The notes under the pieces are model-generated. The model saw only the letters and a list, made by a program, of their open reading frames with translations, did no database searches and was not told the origin of the DNA. A stretch of 64,000 nucleotides of DNA from Enterococcus phoeniculicola ATCC BAA-412 (GTDB taxonomy: Bacteria; Bacillota; Bacilli; Lactobacillales; Enterococcaceae): the NCBI RefSeq assembly GCF_000407505.1, contig NZ_ASWE01000005.1:62001-126000 (forward strand), written 5' to 3'. Numbering within the stretch: the stretch's first letter is position 1; each line of letters opens with the position of its first letter. Of the stretch, positions 38,590 to 51,834 are shown one piece after another. The position numbers were made by a program, and so were the translations under genes.

Positions 38590-40140
38590 ATGCATACCTA
38601 TTATAACATGAATCAACTCACTTTGGACTTATCAACTTCATTTTCTCCCAAAGAAAATCACGTCGCTGTTTTCATCAATGAATTAGTGGAATCTCTTCAA
38701 ATCAATGAGCCGTATCTTTTTGGACGCCCTAGAGAGCATGATCTAGGTGCCATGATGAAGCTAGTTCTGTTTGCCTATACGAGAGAAACCTTCACCAGTC
38801 GCAAGATTGAGCGATTGGCTGAAGAAAATTTATATGCCCGTTGGTTGACTCAAGAACGTGTACCTTCTTATCGAACGATTGCCCGTTTCTGCGTGTCCAA
38901 TGATGTGCAGGAATTGACGAATAAAGGATTAACACATCTGACCGAGTATCTTCGCGCGCGCAATCTGATTGATGATGCGTTGTTTATCGATGGCACGAAA
39001 ATTCTAGCCGATGCGAATAAATACAGCTTTGTCTGGAAGAAAAACACGATCCGTTTTGATCAGATGAATCGTGAAAAACTCCTTTTATTGATGACGGAAT
39101 TAAAAGAAGCTTATGCAGTAAAAGAGATTCCCGAAGGGACTTCCCTTACACTAGACATGGTAGATGAGCTGTTGACACGAATGGAACTGAGATTGGAAGA
39201 AATTGAAAAAAAAGTCCAGTCAACGAAACGAATTTCACCTAATCCCGCAAAAAAACAGCACCGAACGCTAAAAAGTCAAGTACGCAAATTAACTGAAAAA
39301 CGAGAGAAGCTGATTGAACACCAAGATCAGTTTTCTATTTATGGTGCCAGAAATAGTTACTCAAAGACCGATCATGACGCTACTTTCATGCGCGTGAAAG
39401 AAGATCATATGATGAATGGTCAATTAAAGCCAGCCTACAATTTACAAATCGCTACTTGTAATCAATTTGTTTTAGGATATGATGTTTTTCAAAACCCAAC
39501 TGACACTAGAACCTTACAACCATTACTTGAAAAAATGAATGTGATTAACCAATCACATCGATATATTGTCGCAGACGCAGGGTATGGCTCTGAAAGTAAT
39601 TATCGATATCTAGAAGATGAACTCCCTCAACATACCGCGCTTATTCCCTACGGGACCTTTTTAAAAGAGAAAAGTAAAAAGTGGAAAACCGATGAGCAAA
39701 AAATAATGAACTGGACTTACAATGAACAGGAAGATTACTATATCGATCCTAAAGGTGTGCGATTTAATTTTCATGCCTATCGCAAAAGAACCGATAAAGA
39801 TGGATTTATTCGAGAGTTTAAAGAATATCAAGCAGAAAAAATCGATCTAAATCAAGAAGTGATTCCTGAAGCTCTAACACCGAAGGGGTATATTAGAAAA
39901 ATTACAGTAAACCCTGCTTGGGAATATCATAAAGCCAAACAAAATGAGCTTCTTTCTACCCCTGAAACCGGAAAGGTTTATAGTCGCAGGAAGATTGATG
40001 TAGAAACAGTCTTCGGATTTATGAAGGCTTGTTTAGGCTTCACTCGATTCACAGTTCGAGGGTTAGATAATGTAAGAAAGCAATCAGGTTTACTGATTAC
40101 GGCAATCAATATGATGAAGCTGGCAAAAATAAGTAATTAA
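38590..40140 (+). CDS. IS1182-family DDE transposase
   Basis: This protein of 516 residues cuts and joins IS1182-type ends. It has the N-terminal DUF772-like region (REHDLGAMMKLVLFAYTRETFTSRKIERL) and the DDE residues in FIDGTKILADAN, YIVADAGYGSESN and KIDVETVFGFMKACLGFTRF. The frame is open and extends to 38554, but GAAAGGACTAAAAAT precedes the ATG at 38590. No frameshift is seen, so the enzyme is probably active. Confidence 0.92.
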   Translation: MHTYYNMNQLTLDLSTSFSPKENHVAVFINELVESLQINEPYLFGRPREHDLGAMMKLVLFAYTRETFTSRKIERLAEENLYARWLTQERVPSYRTIARFCVSNDVQELTNKGLTHLTEYLRARNLIDDALFIDGTKILADANKYSFVWKKNTIRFDQMNREKLLLLMTELKEAYAVKEIPEGTSLTLDMVDELLTRMELRLEEIEKKVQSTKRISPNPAKKQHRTLKSQVRKLTEKREKLIEHQDQFSIYGARNSYSKTDHDATFMRVKEDHMMNGQLKPAYNLQIATCNQFVLGYDVFQNPTDTRTLQPLLEKMNVINQSHRYIVADAGYGSESNYRYLEDELPQHTALIPYGTFLKEKSKKWKTDEQKIMNWTYNEQEDYYIDPKGVRFNFHAYRKRTDKDGFIREFKEYQAEKIDLNQEVIPEALTPKGYIRKITVNPAWEYHKAKQNELLSTPETGKVYSRRKIDVETVFGFMKACLGFTRFTVRGLDNVRKQSGLLITAINMMKLAKISN

Positions 40141-40159
40141 ACCAACCAATTATACTAAA

Positions 40160-40209
40160 AAAACAAAATGCACGCGAAAATATTTTTATTTTCGCGTGCA
40201 TTTTGTTTT
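40160..40209. terminator. IS1182 downstream hairpin / terminator
   Basis: AAAACAAAATGCACGCGAAAA pairs perfectly with its complement, loop tatttttat, ending in a T-run. It ends the transposase transcript. Confidence 0.85.
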
Positions 40210-40250
40210 TATCGAGGACGTAACTAACTAACTTATGTCACGCCCCCTTC

Positions 40251-40372
40251 GTAACATTTTAATAAAGGTTTGGAAGAGGAGAAACTCATCTCCACTTCGT
40301 TTCGCTCTCATCATCTTCTACGCATGGGACATGCTTGAGTTGAACATTTCTGTCCCGGCCTCTTCACTACAA
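40251..40372. repeat. modular intergenic repeat, locus 5 (cut by IS1182)
   Basis: gtaacattttaataaagg, CTCCACTTCGTTTCGCTCTC (40292-40311) and ctgaacatttctgtccc-like ttgaacatttctgtcccggc (40334-40353) match the central and end blocks of locus 1. The 51-bp unit is missing. The terminal palindrome is replaced by the IS right end, itself similar in sequence (taactaactaacttatg). Confidence 0.75.
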
Positions 40373-40376
40373 TAAA

Positions 40377-41138
40377 TTAAAAATGTTTTTTCTCTGGTTC
40401 AACGACTAAATAACGATAAGGTTCGTCTCCTTCAGAATGGGTCTTCACATAATCTTTTTTGCTTAATACAGAATGGATTTGTTTACGTTCAAACGCAGGC
40501 ATTGGCTCTAGAAAAACAGGCCGGCCTGTTTGTTTTACCTTTTCAGCTGTTCGTTCAGCTAAACGTTGTAAAATAGCTTGACGTTTTTCACGATAATCTC
40601 CTACATTTACAACAACAGATAGTTTATTTGAAGCCGCGCGATGGATAAATACTTGTGCTAAATACTGCAGCGCATTTAATATTTTCCCATGCTTTCCGAT
40701 TAAGATTCCTTGTTTTTGCGTATCCAAATGCATAATAATCAAGCCATCTTTTCGTTCCATACGAACAAGTGCTGGAGCATTTAATTCTTTAGAAATAGCT
40801 GTAAGGTATAGTGCCAACTCCGTTAAAGCAGATTCATCATCTAAATCTTCTAACGGCTTGTTTGATTCATGTATAGACGGTTCAACTTCAACAGCAATTT
40901 CGGTGATAACAGGTGCTTCTTCGGAAATAACTTCTTCAACAGCTTCTTCAACTGCCTCTGCGATTTCCTCACTGACAGTCGGTTCCATTGAAACTTTCGC
41001 TTCTTTTTTCCCGATGCCCAGAAATCCTTTTTTCCCTACCTCTATTACATTCACTTCAACATCATCTCTTGTTAATTTAAGAGCCATCAAGCCTTTTTGA
41101 ATGGCTTCTTCAACTGTTGCGCCTTCATAAACTGGCAT
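40377..41138 (-). CDS. jag: RNA-binding protein Jag/KhpB (EloR)
   Basis: This 253-residue protein is an RNA-binding regulator of cell elongation with a Jag N-terminal domain (residues 1-52, KKGFLGIGKKEAKV), an acidic linker, a KH domain (about 105-180) with GILIGKHGKILNALQYLAQ, and a C-terminal R3H domain. It starts at ATG 41138 (AGGAGGTATGAAAG), 15 bp after yidC. The order rpmH-rnpA-yidC-jag is the usual one left of oriC. Confidence 0.95.
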   Translation of the reverse strand: MPVYEGATVEEAIQKGLMALKLTRDDVEVNVIEVGKKGFLGIGKKEAKVSMEPTVSEEIAEAVEEAVEEVISEEAPVITEIAVEVEPSIHESNKPLEDLDDESALTELALYLTAISKELNAPALVRMERKDGLIIMHLDTQKQGILIGKHGKILNALQYLAQVFIHRAASNKLSVVVNVGDYREKRQAILQRLAERTAEKVKQTGRPVFLEPMPAFERKQIHSVLSKKDYVKTHSEGDEPYRYLVVEPEKKHF

Positions 41139-41153
41139 CTTTCATACCTCCTT

Positions 41154-41978
41154 TTATTTCTTGCGTTTTTTCTTAGGATTTTGTGCACGCTGTAATGCAC
41201 GTTCCTTATCACGAATTTTTTGTGCCTCTTCTTCACGTTCTTTACGAATCTTGAATGGATTGTTTAGTAGTAATGTCTGACCTACTTGGAACGCATTTGA
41301 AATTACCCAATAAAGGGAAAGTCCACTCGCCAAATTAATCCCCATTACCAAAATCATAAGCGGCATTGCAAAATTCATTATCTTCATTGATGGATTTGGT
41401 TCTATTTGACTCATGCTTGATAGATACGTACTTGCAAAAGTAAAGACAGCAGCTAAAATCGGTAATAAGAAGATTGGATCAGGATTCCCTAGATTCAACC
41501 ATAAAAATTGACCAGATTTCAATTCTGGTACACGAGAAATAGATTGCCATAATGCCATTAAAATTGGCATTTGAACCAATAACGGTAAACAGCCAGCATA
41601 TGGATTTACATTATTTTCAGCGTATAATTTTTGTTGTTCTTCTCGTAATTTTGCTTGTGTTTCTGGATCTTTTGATGCATATTTTTGTTGAATTGCTTTT
41701 AATTTTGGTTGCAATTCTTGAGTTTTACGCATGCTTTTTGTTTGGAAATGCATTAACGGTAAAAGAATCACTCGGATAATTAATGTAAATAAAATAATCC
41801 CAATTCCTGGATTTCCAAAAGAAAGAGCTTTAATTGCTTCTGCAAAATAGTAAACAATATATCGATCCCATACTCCTGTACTTTGCGCATTTACCTCACC
41901 GGTAGCGCCACACGCAGATAATACAATAACCAGCATCACTAAGCCAGCCATTAAAAGTAAACGTTTGTATTTCTTCAC
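41154..41978 (-). CDS. yidC: membrane protein insertase YidC (OxaA/SpoIIIJ-type)
   Basis: YidC inserts and folds membrane proteins, alone or with SecYEG. It is 274 residues long with a lipoprotein signal peptide: lipobox LSAC with Cys23 after hydrophobic residues 8-22. Five transmembrane spans follow, with the family pattern GIILFTLIIRVILLPLMHFQTKSMRKTQELQPKL broken across the first. A lysine-rich tail (PKKKRKK) is likely to contact the ribosome. It starts at ATG 41978 and lies 14 bp after rnpA. Confidence 0.95.
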   Translation of the reverse strand: MKKYKRLLLMAGLVMLVIVLSACGATGEVNAQSTGVWDRYIVYYFAEAIKALSFGNPGIGIILFTLIIRVILLPLMHFQTKSMRKTQELQPKLKAIQQKYASKDPETQAKLREEQQKLYAENNVNPYAGCLPLLVQMPILMALWQSISRVPELKSGQFLWLNLGNPDPIFLLPILAAVFTFASTYLSSMSQIEPNPSMKIMNFAMPLMILVMGINLASGLSLYWVISNAFQVGQTLLLNNPFKIRKEREEEAQKIRDKERALQRAQNPKKKRKK

Positions 41979-41992
41979 TTACTTTTTCCCCT

Positions 41993-42331
41993 TTATTCAA
42001 TTATTTTTGCAAGCTTTAAGACATGTTCGAGGTTTGAAAGAATTTCTTTTGAGGATAACTCATTTGTTTTTGGACGAGCAATCACAATAAAATCTAGCTC
42101 TGGATCAATTCTCTCTTTTATTTCGAACAAACTAGCACGAATTTTTCGTTTCACAGCATTTCGTTCTACCGCATTCCCGATTTTTTTTCCTACCGAAATT
42201 CCTACACGAAAATGTTCTTGAGCAGGTTTCTCTAAACGATAGACAACAAATCGACGATTCGCGAAAGATGTTCCTTCTTGGAAAACCCTTTGAAATTCTC
42301 GTTCTTTTTTAACTCGATACGTTTTCTTCAT
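41993..42331 (-). CDS. rnpA: ribonuclease P protein component
   Basis: This small basic protein is the subunit of RNase P that helps bind pre-tRNA. At 112 residues it is full length, with the signature VGKKIGNAVERNAVKRKIR. It starts at ATG 42331 between rpmH and yidC. A terminator-like hairpin after rpmH (42429-42452) may reduce its expression relative to L34. Confidence 0.96.
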   Translation of the reverse strand: MKKTYRVKKEREFQRVFQEGTSFANRRFVVYRLEKPAQEHFRVGISVGKKIGNAVERNAVKRKIRASLFEIKERIDPELDFIVIARPKTNELSSKEILSNLEHVLKLAKIIE

Positions 42332-42428
42332 CTAGTTTCCTTCGCTTCTTTCCTTATCTTTCACTCACCCAACAATCATACCATATTTCACTAGGTTGAA
42401 TCACCTGTTTTCTCGTAAAAAAGGTACA

Positions 42429-42452
42429 AAAAAAACCACTGAAACCCAGTGG
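42429..42452 (-). terminator. attenuator/terminator between rpmH and rnpA
   Basis: On the minus strand CCACTG and CAGTGG pair across five bases and are followed by eight T. It lies two bases after the rpmH stop codon. Confidence 0.75.
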
Positions 42453-42453
42453 C

Positions 42454-42588
42454 TTAAGCTGAAAGAACTTTTCTTCCTTTAAGGCGACGGCTAGCTAGCA
42501 CGCGACGACCATTTTTAGTGCTCATACGTTTACGGAACCCGTGAACTTTTTGACGTTTACGTTTGTTTGGTTGGTATGTTCTTTTCAT
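42454..42588 (-). CDS. rpmH: ribosomal protein L34
   Basis: L34 is a 44-residue basic large-subunit protein. The frame starts [18 protein letters not shown] at ATG 42588 behind GAGGTGGAATAA and ends GRKVLSA. It is the gene next to oriC on the left side and first of rpmH-rnpA-yidC-jag. Confidence 0.97.
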   Translation of the reverse strand: MKRTYQPNKRKRQKVHGFRKRMSTKNGRRVLASRRLKGRKVLSA

Positions 42589-43119
42589 TTATTCCACCTC
42601 CATGAGAGTATTACTATCCATATACACAGACATACTTTGATAGTATACCTAGTATCACTACGTTTTGTCAATAATAAATTACAGAAAAGCACCACTAAAA
42701 TAGAGCCGCTAATTATCCACAACCTGAAATTCTTTGAGGAGTATCCTGTGGAATTTCTTATTTATTCAAAAAGATGTGGAGAAGTTATCCCTGCACTTTT
42801 ACACAAATTAACGGCATGTAGATAAGTTATCCTCAGGAGTTTTAAACATGTGGAAAACCGCGTTTATCTATTGATATGACAACCTTAGTTATCCACACTC
42901 CATGTTTATTTTTTTCACTTACACTTAGTTATCCACCTGTTGATTACTCTTGTGGATAACTTTTTTTTACTCTTGGGGATTTCTTTTCTTCTTTTTTCCC
43001 CAATTTGTGGATAAATTAAAAGAAATTTTTATTTTCCTTCAAGAATCTGTGGAAAACTTCTCTAAAAAATGCTAAATTAGAACTACCTATTTCTATTTAT
43101 AAGATAAGGAGGACTCCTG
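42589..43119. other. oriC, upstream part (rpmH-dnaA intergenic region)
   Basis: Perfect DnaA boxes are at 42713-42721, 42889-42897, 42951-42959 (reverse) and 43016-43024 (reverse). One-mismatch versions lie at about 42929 (TTATCCACC) and 43049 (TGTGGAAAA), and further relaxed ones near 42787 and 42835. The region is AT-rich with T-runs (42960-43010). Location between rpmH and dnaA, box density and the switch of gene direction here all mark this as the initiator-binding half of a bipartite origin. Confidence 0.92.
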
Positions 43120-44457
43120 ATGGCATCCCTTGAAGATATTTGGCTAGACCTTCAAGAGAGTTATCGTGCAGAACTTAGCCCCACAAGCTATAATGCGTGG
43201 ATCGATACTGCACAACCACTTTCTTTGCAGAATAACCAATTAATTATTGAAGTGCCCACTAGTTTACACAAGAATTACTGGGAAAAAAATCTGGCAACTA
43301 AAATTGTTGAAACCGGCTTTAAGCTAACTGGACAAGAAATTATCCCTTCATTTGTCACTGCAGATGAAGCACCATTGCTTGAACCTGCCGCAAAGCCAAA
43401 AGAAGAAGCACCAAAACCTGTTGAAGTAACAAAGAAGGCGATGCTCAATCCAAAATATACATTTGATACTTTTGTTATTGGAAAAGGCAATCAGATGGCC
43501 CATGCAGCCGCACTTGTTGTTGCAGAAGATCCTGGATCAATGTATAACCCACTATTCTTTTATGGAGGCGTTGGTCTTGGAAAAACTCACTTGATGCATG
43601 CAATAGGGCACCATATGCTACTCAATCAGCCAAATGCAAAAGTAAAATATGTCAGCAGTGAGACCTTTGCCAATGATTTTATTAATTCCATTCAAAACAA
43701 AACAGCTGAAGAATTTCGTCAAGAATATCGTAATGTTGAATTGTTATTAGTGGATGATATCCAATTCTTTGCAGAAAAAGAGGCGACTCAAGAGGAATTT
43801 TTCCATACCTTTAATGCACTCTATAATGATGGAAAACAAATCGTTCTAACCAGTGATCGTTTACCAAATGAAATTCCTAAATTACAGGAACGTCTGGTCT
43901 CTCGCTTTGCCTGGGGACTTTCAGTAGATATTACACCGCCTGATTTAGAGACAAGAACGGCTATTTTACGAAAAAAAGCAGCTGCGGAACGGTTAGAAAT
44001 TCCAGATGATACACTCAGCTATATTGCCGGTCAGATTGATTCAAATATTCGTGAGCTTGAAGGAGCTTTGGTTCGTGTTCAAGCATTTGCTACAATTAAT
44101 AGCTCTGATATCACCACCAGCTTAGCTGCGGATGCTTTAAAAACATTAAAGTCCGGACGTGGACACAGTCAGTTATCCATTCTACAGATTCAAGAAGAGG
44201 TGGCAAAATACTATCACATTCAAATGAAAGATTTGAAAGGGAAAAAACGAGTGAAATCCATTGTTGTTCCCCGACAGATTGCAATGTATCTTTCAAGAGA
44301 ACTGACAGATAACTCTCTACCAAAAATTGGTGCTGAATTTGGCGGAAAAGACCATACTACGGTTATTCATGCCCATGAAAAAATCCAGCAGCTTATTGAT
44401 TCAAGTGCAACTATGCAAAATGAAATTTCAGAAATTAAGAATTTTCTGTTAAACTAG
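43120..44457 (+). CDS. dnaA: chromosomal replication initiator DnaA
   Basis: DnaA binds the boxes in oriC and melts the DNA to start replication. At 445 residues it is full length. The N-terminal interaction domain is residues 1-75, the linker is rich in Pro/Lys/Ala, and the AAA+ domain has Walker [10 protein letters not shown] (149-157) and LLLVDDIQF. The C-terminal DNA-binding domain ends with [18 protein letters not shown] 43120 is behind AAGGAGGACTCCTG. DnaA boxes upstream probably autoregulate it. Confidence 0.98.
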   Translation: MASLEDIWLDLQESYRAELSPTSYNAWIDTAQPLSLQNNQLIIEVPTSLHKNYWEKNLATKIVETGFKLTGQEIIPSFVTADEAPLLEPAAKPKEEAPKPVEVTKKAMLNPKYTFDTFVIGKGNQMAHAAALVVAEDPGSMYNPLFFYGGVGLGKTHLMHAIGHHMLLNQPNAKVKYVSSETFANDFINSIQNKTAEEFRQEYRNVELLLVDDIQFFAEKEATQEEFFHTFNALYNDGKQIVLTSDRLPNEIPKLQERLVSRFAWGLSVDITPPDLETRTAILRKKAAAERLEIPDDTLSYIAGQIDSNIRELEGALVRVQAFATINSSDITTSLAADALKTLKSGRGHSQLSILQIQEEVAKYYHIQMKDLKGKKRVKSIVVPRQIAMYLSRELTDNSLPKIGAEFGGKDHTTVIHAHEKIQQLIDSSATMQNEISEIKNFLLN

Positions 44458-44610
44458 CGTGTGGATAACTTTTAAAAAAAGTCCAATCTTTTCCACAGGT
44501 TATGCACAGCCGAAAAGTCTTTTGTCTGACGCCTATTTCCAGTTTTCCACAAGATTAACAGGCCCTACTACTTTTATTATCTTTTACTAATAAATAAAAC
44601 AAAGGAGTTA
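44458..44610. other. oriC, downstream part with DnaA-trio-like unwinding element
   Basis: Perfect boxes at 44460-44468 (reverse) and 44500-44508 (TTATGCACA) are followed by TTTTCCACA at 44543-44551, a short GC cluster (ggccc, 44561-44565) and a triplet tract CTACTACTTTTATTAT (44565-44580). This order (box, GC cluster, DnaA-trios) matches the basal unwinding element described for Bacillus subtilis. So DNA opening is expected here, just ahead of dnaN. The strand and register of the trios are my reading. Confidence 0.75.
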
Positions 44611-44615
44611 CCCTC

Positions 44616-45746
44616 ATGAAATTCTCTTTAAAACGAACCGTCTTTATGCAAGAACTACAAACAGTCCAACGAGCAATCTCTACAAAAACAACGATTCCAA
44701 TTCTTACAGGTGTAAAAATTGTTGTGACAGAAGAAGGAATTACGTTAACAGGAAGTAATGCAGATATTTCAATAGAAACATTTTTAAGCATTCAAAATGA
44801 AAGTGCACAGCTTCAAATTGAAGAAACTGGAAAAATTGTTTTACAAGCTCGCTTCTTTAGTGAAATTGTTCGTCGATTACCAGAAGAAGAATTTACGCTA
44901 GAAGTCATTGAAAATAACCAAGTCGCGATTACTTCAGGAAAAGCGAATTTTACAGTCAATGGATTAGATGCAGATAACTATCCTCATCTACCAGTGATTG
45001 AAAGTCAAAATCAAATGAAGCTCCCTGTACACGTATTCACTAAATTAATTAATGAAACAGGTTTTGCTGTATCTCAACATGAAAGTCGTCCTATTTTAAC
45101 AGGGGTTCATTTTGTCCTAAATGATCAAAAGCTATTAGCTGTTGCAACTGATTCTCATCGACTAAGTCAACGAATTATTCCAATTGAACAAGCAGTTGAA
45201 AATTTTGACATTGTTATTCCTGGAAAAAGTTTAACTGAACTTTCTCGTTCATTAACCAATGAAGAAGAGCTAGTGGAAATTAGCATTATGGAAAACCAAG
45301 TACTTTTTAAAACAGAAACCATGTATTTCTACTCTCGATTACTGGAAGGAAATTATCCTGACACGAATCGTTTAATTCCATCAAGCTTCAATACAGAAAT
45401 TGATTTCTATGTACCACAGCTGTTAGCTGCGATTGAACGTGCTTCTTTGCTTTCTCATGAAGGACGTAATAATATTGTTCGATTATCGATTCAATCTGAT
45501 TCTGTTGTTCTTTATGGAAACTCTCCTGAAGTTGGGAAAGTAGAAGAAAGCTTGAGCTACGAGAAGGTTACAGGCGATCCTTTAGAAATTTCCTTTAATC
45601 CTGATTACATGAAAGCAGCTTTACGTGCTTTTGGTGATATGAGCGTGACGGTGAAATTTATTTCAGCTGTTCGTCCATTTACTTTAGAACCAACAGAAAA
45701 TAGCCTAGAGTTCATTCAATTAATTACGCCAGTTCGTACAAATTAA
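44616..45746 (+). CDS. dnaN: DNA polymerase III beta sliding clamp
   Basis: This ring-shaped clamp tethers polymerases to DNA. At 376 residues it is full length with three clamp domains. It begins MKFSLKRTVFMQELQTVQRAIS and its last part has the usual NPDYMKAALRA and QLITPVRTN end. ATG 44616 has AAAGGAGTTACCCTC upstream. A strong terminator follows at 45805. Confidence 0.97.
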   Translation: MKFSLKRTVFMQELQTVQRAISTKTTIPILTGVKIVVTEEGITLTGSNADISIETFLSIQNESAQLQIEETGKIVLQARFFSEIVRRLPEEEFTLEVIENNQVAITSGKANFTVNGLDADNYPHLPVIESQNQMKLPVHVFTKLINETGFAVSQHESRPILTGVHFVLNDQKLLAVATDSHRLSQRIIPIEQAVENFDIVIPGKSLTELSRSLTNEEELVEISIMENQVLFKTETMYFYSRLLEGNYPDTNRLIPSSFNTEIDFYVPQLLAAIERASLLSHEGRNNIVRLSIQSDSVVLYGNSPEVGKVEESLSYEKVTGDPLEISFNPDYMKAALRAFGDMSVTVKFISAVRPFTLEPTENSLEFIQLITPVRTN

Positions 45747-45804
45747 TTTTTATTTTCATGAATTTTGGAAATGAATTGAAAAAAGTTAAAAAAATAGTAT
45801 ATCT

Positions 45805-45840
45805 GCAAAAGGTCTTAAAATCGATTTTAAGGCCTTTTGC
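45805..45840 (+). terminator. rho-independent terminator after dnaN
   Basis: GCAAAAGGtCTTAAAA pairs with TTTTAAGgCCTTTTGC across a four-base loop and is followed by TTTGTTT. It separates dnaN from yaaA-recF-gyrB. Confidence 0.85.
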
Positions 45841-45905
45841 TTTGTTTAAATACAAAATGCTTTTTTCCTCTAGAAGCTCTTAGATTTAAAAATATGTAGT
45901 CAAAT

Positions 45906-45934
45906 TTGTTTTATTCTACTTAAAAGGGTATAAT
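45906..45934 (+). promoter_or_regulatory. probable promoter of yaaA-recF-gyrBA
   Basis: TTGTTT and TATAAT with a 17-bp spacer lie 38 bp ahead of the yaaA start, after the dnaN terminator. Confidence 0.6.
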
Positions 45935-45971
45935 AGAGTGTATGTTTATCAGAGAAAATGAGGGATGCTAA

Positions 45972-46200
45972 TTGAAACAAAAAGTCATTTTGAAAACAGA
46001 TTACATGACTTTAGGACAAGTGCTAAAAGAAGTGAATGTTATTAGTAGCGGCGGACAAGCAAAATGGTACTTGGCAGAGCATACAGTGTTTGTCGATGGT
46101 GAACCTGAAAATCGGCGAGGTCGCAAGCTATACCCAGGCATGATGCTGGAAATACCTGATGAAGGTACTTTTTTTATGAAAAAAAAGGAAATGACGTCTG

Positions 46201-46214
<14 letters not shown>
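45972..46214 (+). CDS. yaaA: S4-domain protein YaaA
   Basis: This 80-residue RNA-binding S4-like protein is usually found between dnaN and recF. It has the S4 pattern LGQVLKEVNVISSGGQAKWYLAEHTVFVDGEPENRRGRKLYPG. It starts with TTG at 45972 (GAGGGATGCTAATTG). Its end overlaps the recF start by 14 bp. It has been linked to ribosome assembly in Bacillus; the role here is inferred. Confidence 0.9.
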
Positions 46215-49271
<3,057 letters not shown>

Positions 49272-49290
49272 TCTTGAAGGAGGAAATTTC

Positions 49291-51822
49291 GTGAGTGAAG
49301 AAATGAAAGAAAATATCCATGACGTCAATCTGACGAGTGAGATGAGAGAATCCTTCATCGATTATGCTATGAGTGTTATTGTTGCTCGTGCACTGCCAGA
49401 TGTTCGTGACGGATTAAAGCCAGTTCATAGAAGAATTCTTTATGGAATGAATGAACTAGGTGTGACACCAGATAAGCCACATAAGAAATCAGCACGTATT
49501 GTTGGGGACGTTATGGGTAAATACCATCCTCATGGTGATAGTGCGATTTATGAATCAATGGTTCGGATGGCGCAACCGTTTAGTTATCGCTATATGCTAG
49601 TGGATGGTCATGGAAACTTCGGTTCAGTCGATGGCGATGGCGCAGCGGCTATGCGTTATACCGAAGCAAGAATGAGCAAGATTGCGATGGAAATGTTGCG
49701 TGATATCAACAAAAATACGGTTGATTATCAAAGTAACTATGATGATACAGAAAGAGAACCTAATGTATTGCCTGCTCGTTTCCCCAATTTGTTAGTGAAT
49801 GGGACAACAGGGATTGCAGTTGGGATGGCAACAAATATTCCTCCACACAATTTAAATGAAGTGGTTGCTGCGGTGAACCTGTTAATGGACAACCCAGAGG
49901 TAACAACTAACGAATTAATGGAAGTATTACCTGGACCAGATTTCCCTACAGGTGGATTGGTTATGGGAAAATCAGGCATCAGAAAAGCGTATGAGACTGG
50001 GAAAGGTTCTATCACCATTCGTGCAAAAGTAGACATTACAGAAATGCCCAATGGAAAAGAACGAATTTTAGTTACTGAACTTCCTTATGTTGTTAATAAA
50101 GCAAAATTGATTGAACGTATTTCTGAGCTGCATCGTGAAAAACGTATTGAAGGAATTACAGATCTTCGCGATGAATCTTCACGTGAAGGTATGCGAATTG
50201 TCATCGATGTTCGTCGGGATGTTAGTGCCTCAGTTATCTTAAACAACTTGTACAAAATGACGTCGTTACAGACTTCATTTGGGTTTAATATGTTAGCTAT
50301 TGAAAATGGCGTGCCAAAAGTTTTAAGCTTAAAACAAATTCTTGAAAATTACATCAAACATCAACAAGAAGTAATCGTTCGTCGTACCGAATTTGATAAG
50401 CAAAAAGCAGAAGCAAGAGCACATATTTTAGAAGGTTTACGTATTGCCTTAGATCACATTGATGAAATCATCCGGATTATCCGAAGTGCAAAAGCAGAAG
50501 ATGAAGCAAAGAAAACATTAATCGAACGCTTTGATTTCTCTGATCGTCAAGCACAAGCAATTTTGGATATGCGTCTACGTCGTCTAACTGGTTTAGAACG
50601 TGACAAGATTGAAAATGAGTACCAAGAATTATTAAAATTTATTGCTGATTTGAAAGATATTTTGGCACGTCCTGAACGTGTTACTGAAATTATCAAAACA
50701 GAATTAGGTGAAATCGGCGCACGTTTTGGTGATAAACGGAGAACAGAGCTTCTTGTAGGTGAAGTGTTGAGTCTTGAAGATGAAGACCTAATCGAAGAAG
50801 AAGAAATCGTGATTACGTTAACGAACAATGGCTACATTAAGCGTGTTGCAAATAGTGAATTTAGAGCACAGCGACGTGGTGGACGCGGGGTTCAGGGAAT
50901 GGGCATTCATAATGACGACTTTGTGAAAAACCTTGTCTCATGTTCTACGCATGATACGTTATTATTCTTTACGAATAACGGAAAAGTGTACCGTGCAAAA
51001 GGCTATGAAATTCCAGAATATGGACGAACAGCCAAAGGTATTCCAGTGATTAACCTGCTTGGAATCGATTCGGCTGAGAAAATCCAAGCGATTATCGCAG
51101 TGGAAGGACAAGCTGAGGATGGACATTATCTGTTCTTTACAACTCGTCTAGGTACAGTAAAACGTACAACTGTTACAGCGTTCTCTAATATCCGAAGTAA
51201 TGGATTAATTGCTATTGGATTGAAAGAAAATGATGAGCTAGTAAACGTCTTGTTGACGGATGGAAATGCAAACATCATCATTGGGACACATGCAGGCTAT
51301 TCTGTAACCTTCAAAGAAGAAGTTGTTCGCGACATGGGACGTACTGCTTCAGGCGTTCGTGGTATCCGATTAAGAGAAGACGACTACGTTATCGGAGCAG
51401 CAACCATGGATGAAGACAAGGAAGTTCTTGTGATTACTGAAAATGGTTATGGAAAACGAACAAAAGTTTCCGAATACCCAGTAAAAGGTCGTGGGGGTAA
51501 AGGAATTAAGACCGCAAATATTACACCGAAAAATGGTCCATTGGCTGGATTAACTACCGTAACAGGTGAAGAAGATGTAATGTTAATTACAGATAAAGGT
51601 GTCATTATTCGATTTAGCGTAGGTACAGTTTCTCAAACAGGCCGTTCCACATTAGGTGTTCGTCTGATGAAGATGGAAGCTGAAGCAAAAGTGGTTACAA
51701 TGGCCATTGTTGCACCAGAAGAAGAGGAAGTTATTGAGGAAGTCATTGTTGAGGCTGAAGAAACAGTCCAAGACATAGAAGAAACAGAAACAATTCAAGA
51801 AGTAGAAGAAACAGAAGAATAG
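49291..51822 (+). CDS. gyrA: DNA gyrase subunit A
   Basis: GyrA breaks and rejoins DNA in gyrase. It is 843 residues long, with the GTG start at 49291 behind GGAGGAAATTTC. The catalytic Tyr123 is in AAMRYTEAR. Ser84 and Glu88 in HGDSAIYES are of the quinolone-susceptible type. The C-terminal beta-pinwheel has the GyrA box QRRGGRG. The tail is a run of about 35 mostly Glu, Val and Ile residues. In E. faecalis, as I recall, rpsF follows; here a repeat array and a sugar locus follow. Confidence 0.98.
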   Translation: MSEEMKENIHDVNLTSEMRESFIDYAMSVIVARALPDVRDGLKPVHRRILYGMNELGVTPDKPHKKSARIVGDVMGKYHPHGDSAIYESMVRMAQPFSYRYMLVDGHGNFGSVDGDGAAAMRYTEARMSKIAMEMLRDINKNTVDYQSNYDDTEREPNVLPARFPNLLVNGTTGIAVGMATNIPPHNLNEVVAAVNLLMDNPEVTTNELMEVLPGPDFPTGGLVMGKSGIRKAYETGKGSITIRAKVDITEMPNGKERILVTELPYVVNKAKLIERISELHREKRIEGITDLRDESSREGMRIVIDVRRDVSASVILNNLYKMTSLQTSFGFNMLAIENGVPKVLSLKQILENYIKHQQEVIVRRTEFDKQKAEARAHILEGLRIALDHIDEIIRIIRSAKAEDEAKKTLIERFDFSDRQAQAILDMRLRRLTGLERDKIENEYQELLKFIADLKDILARPERVTEIIKTELGEIGARFGDKRRTELLVGEVLSLEDEDLIEEEEIVITLTNNGYIKRVANSEFRAQRRGGRGVQGMGIHNDDFVKNLVSCSTHDTLLFFTNNGKVYRAKGYEIPEYGRTAKGIPVINLLGIDSAEKIQAIIAVEGQAEDGHYLFFTTRLGTVKRTTVTAFSNIRSNGLIAIGLKENDELVNVLLTDGNANIIIGTHAGYSVTFKEEVVRDMGRTASGVRGIRLREDDYVIGAATMDEDKEVLVITENGYGKRTKVSEYPVKGRGGKGIKTANITPKNGPLAGLTTVTGEEDVMLITDKGVIIRFSVGTVSQTGRSTLGVRLMKMEAEAKVVTMAIVAPEEEEVIEEVIVEAEETVQDIEETETIQEVEETEE

Positions 51823-51834
51823 AGTATTTCTGAG

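Larger units (their letters stand above)
38446..40250 (+). mobile_element. IS1182-family insertion sequence, apparently intact
   Basis: The ends are imperfect 20-bp inverted repeats, GAAGGGGCTGTGACATAAGT (38446-38465) and the complement of GAAGGGGGCGTGACATAAGT (40231-40250), 18/20 matching. The element is about 1.8 kb with one transposase gene. Hairpins flank the gene on both sides: GCATGAAATG/CATTTCATGC (38481-38513) and a perfect stem of over 20 bp at 40160-40209. I could not find a clear target duplication. On its right side the flank continues directly into a modular repeat (locus 5), so the IS appears to have inserted into that repeat. Confidence 0.85.
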
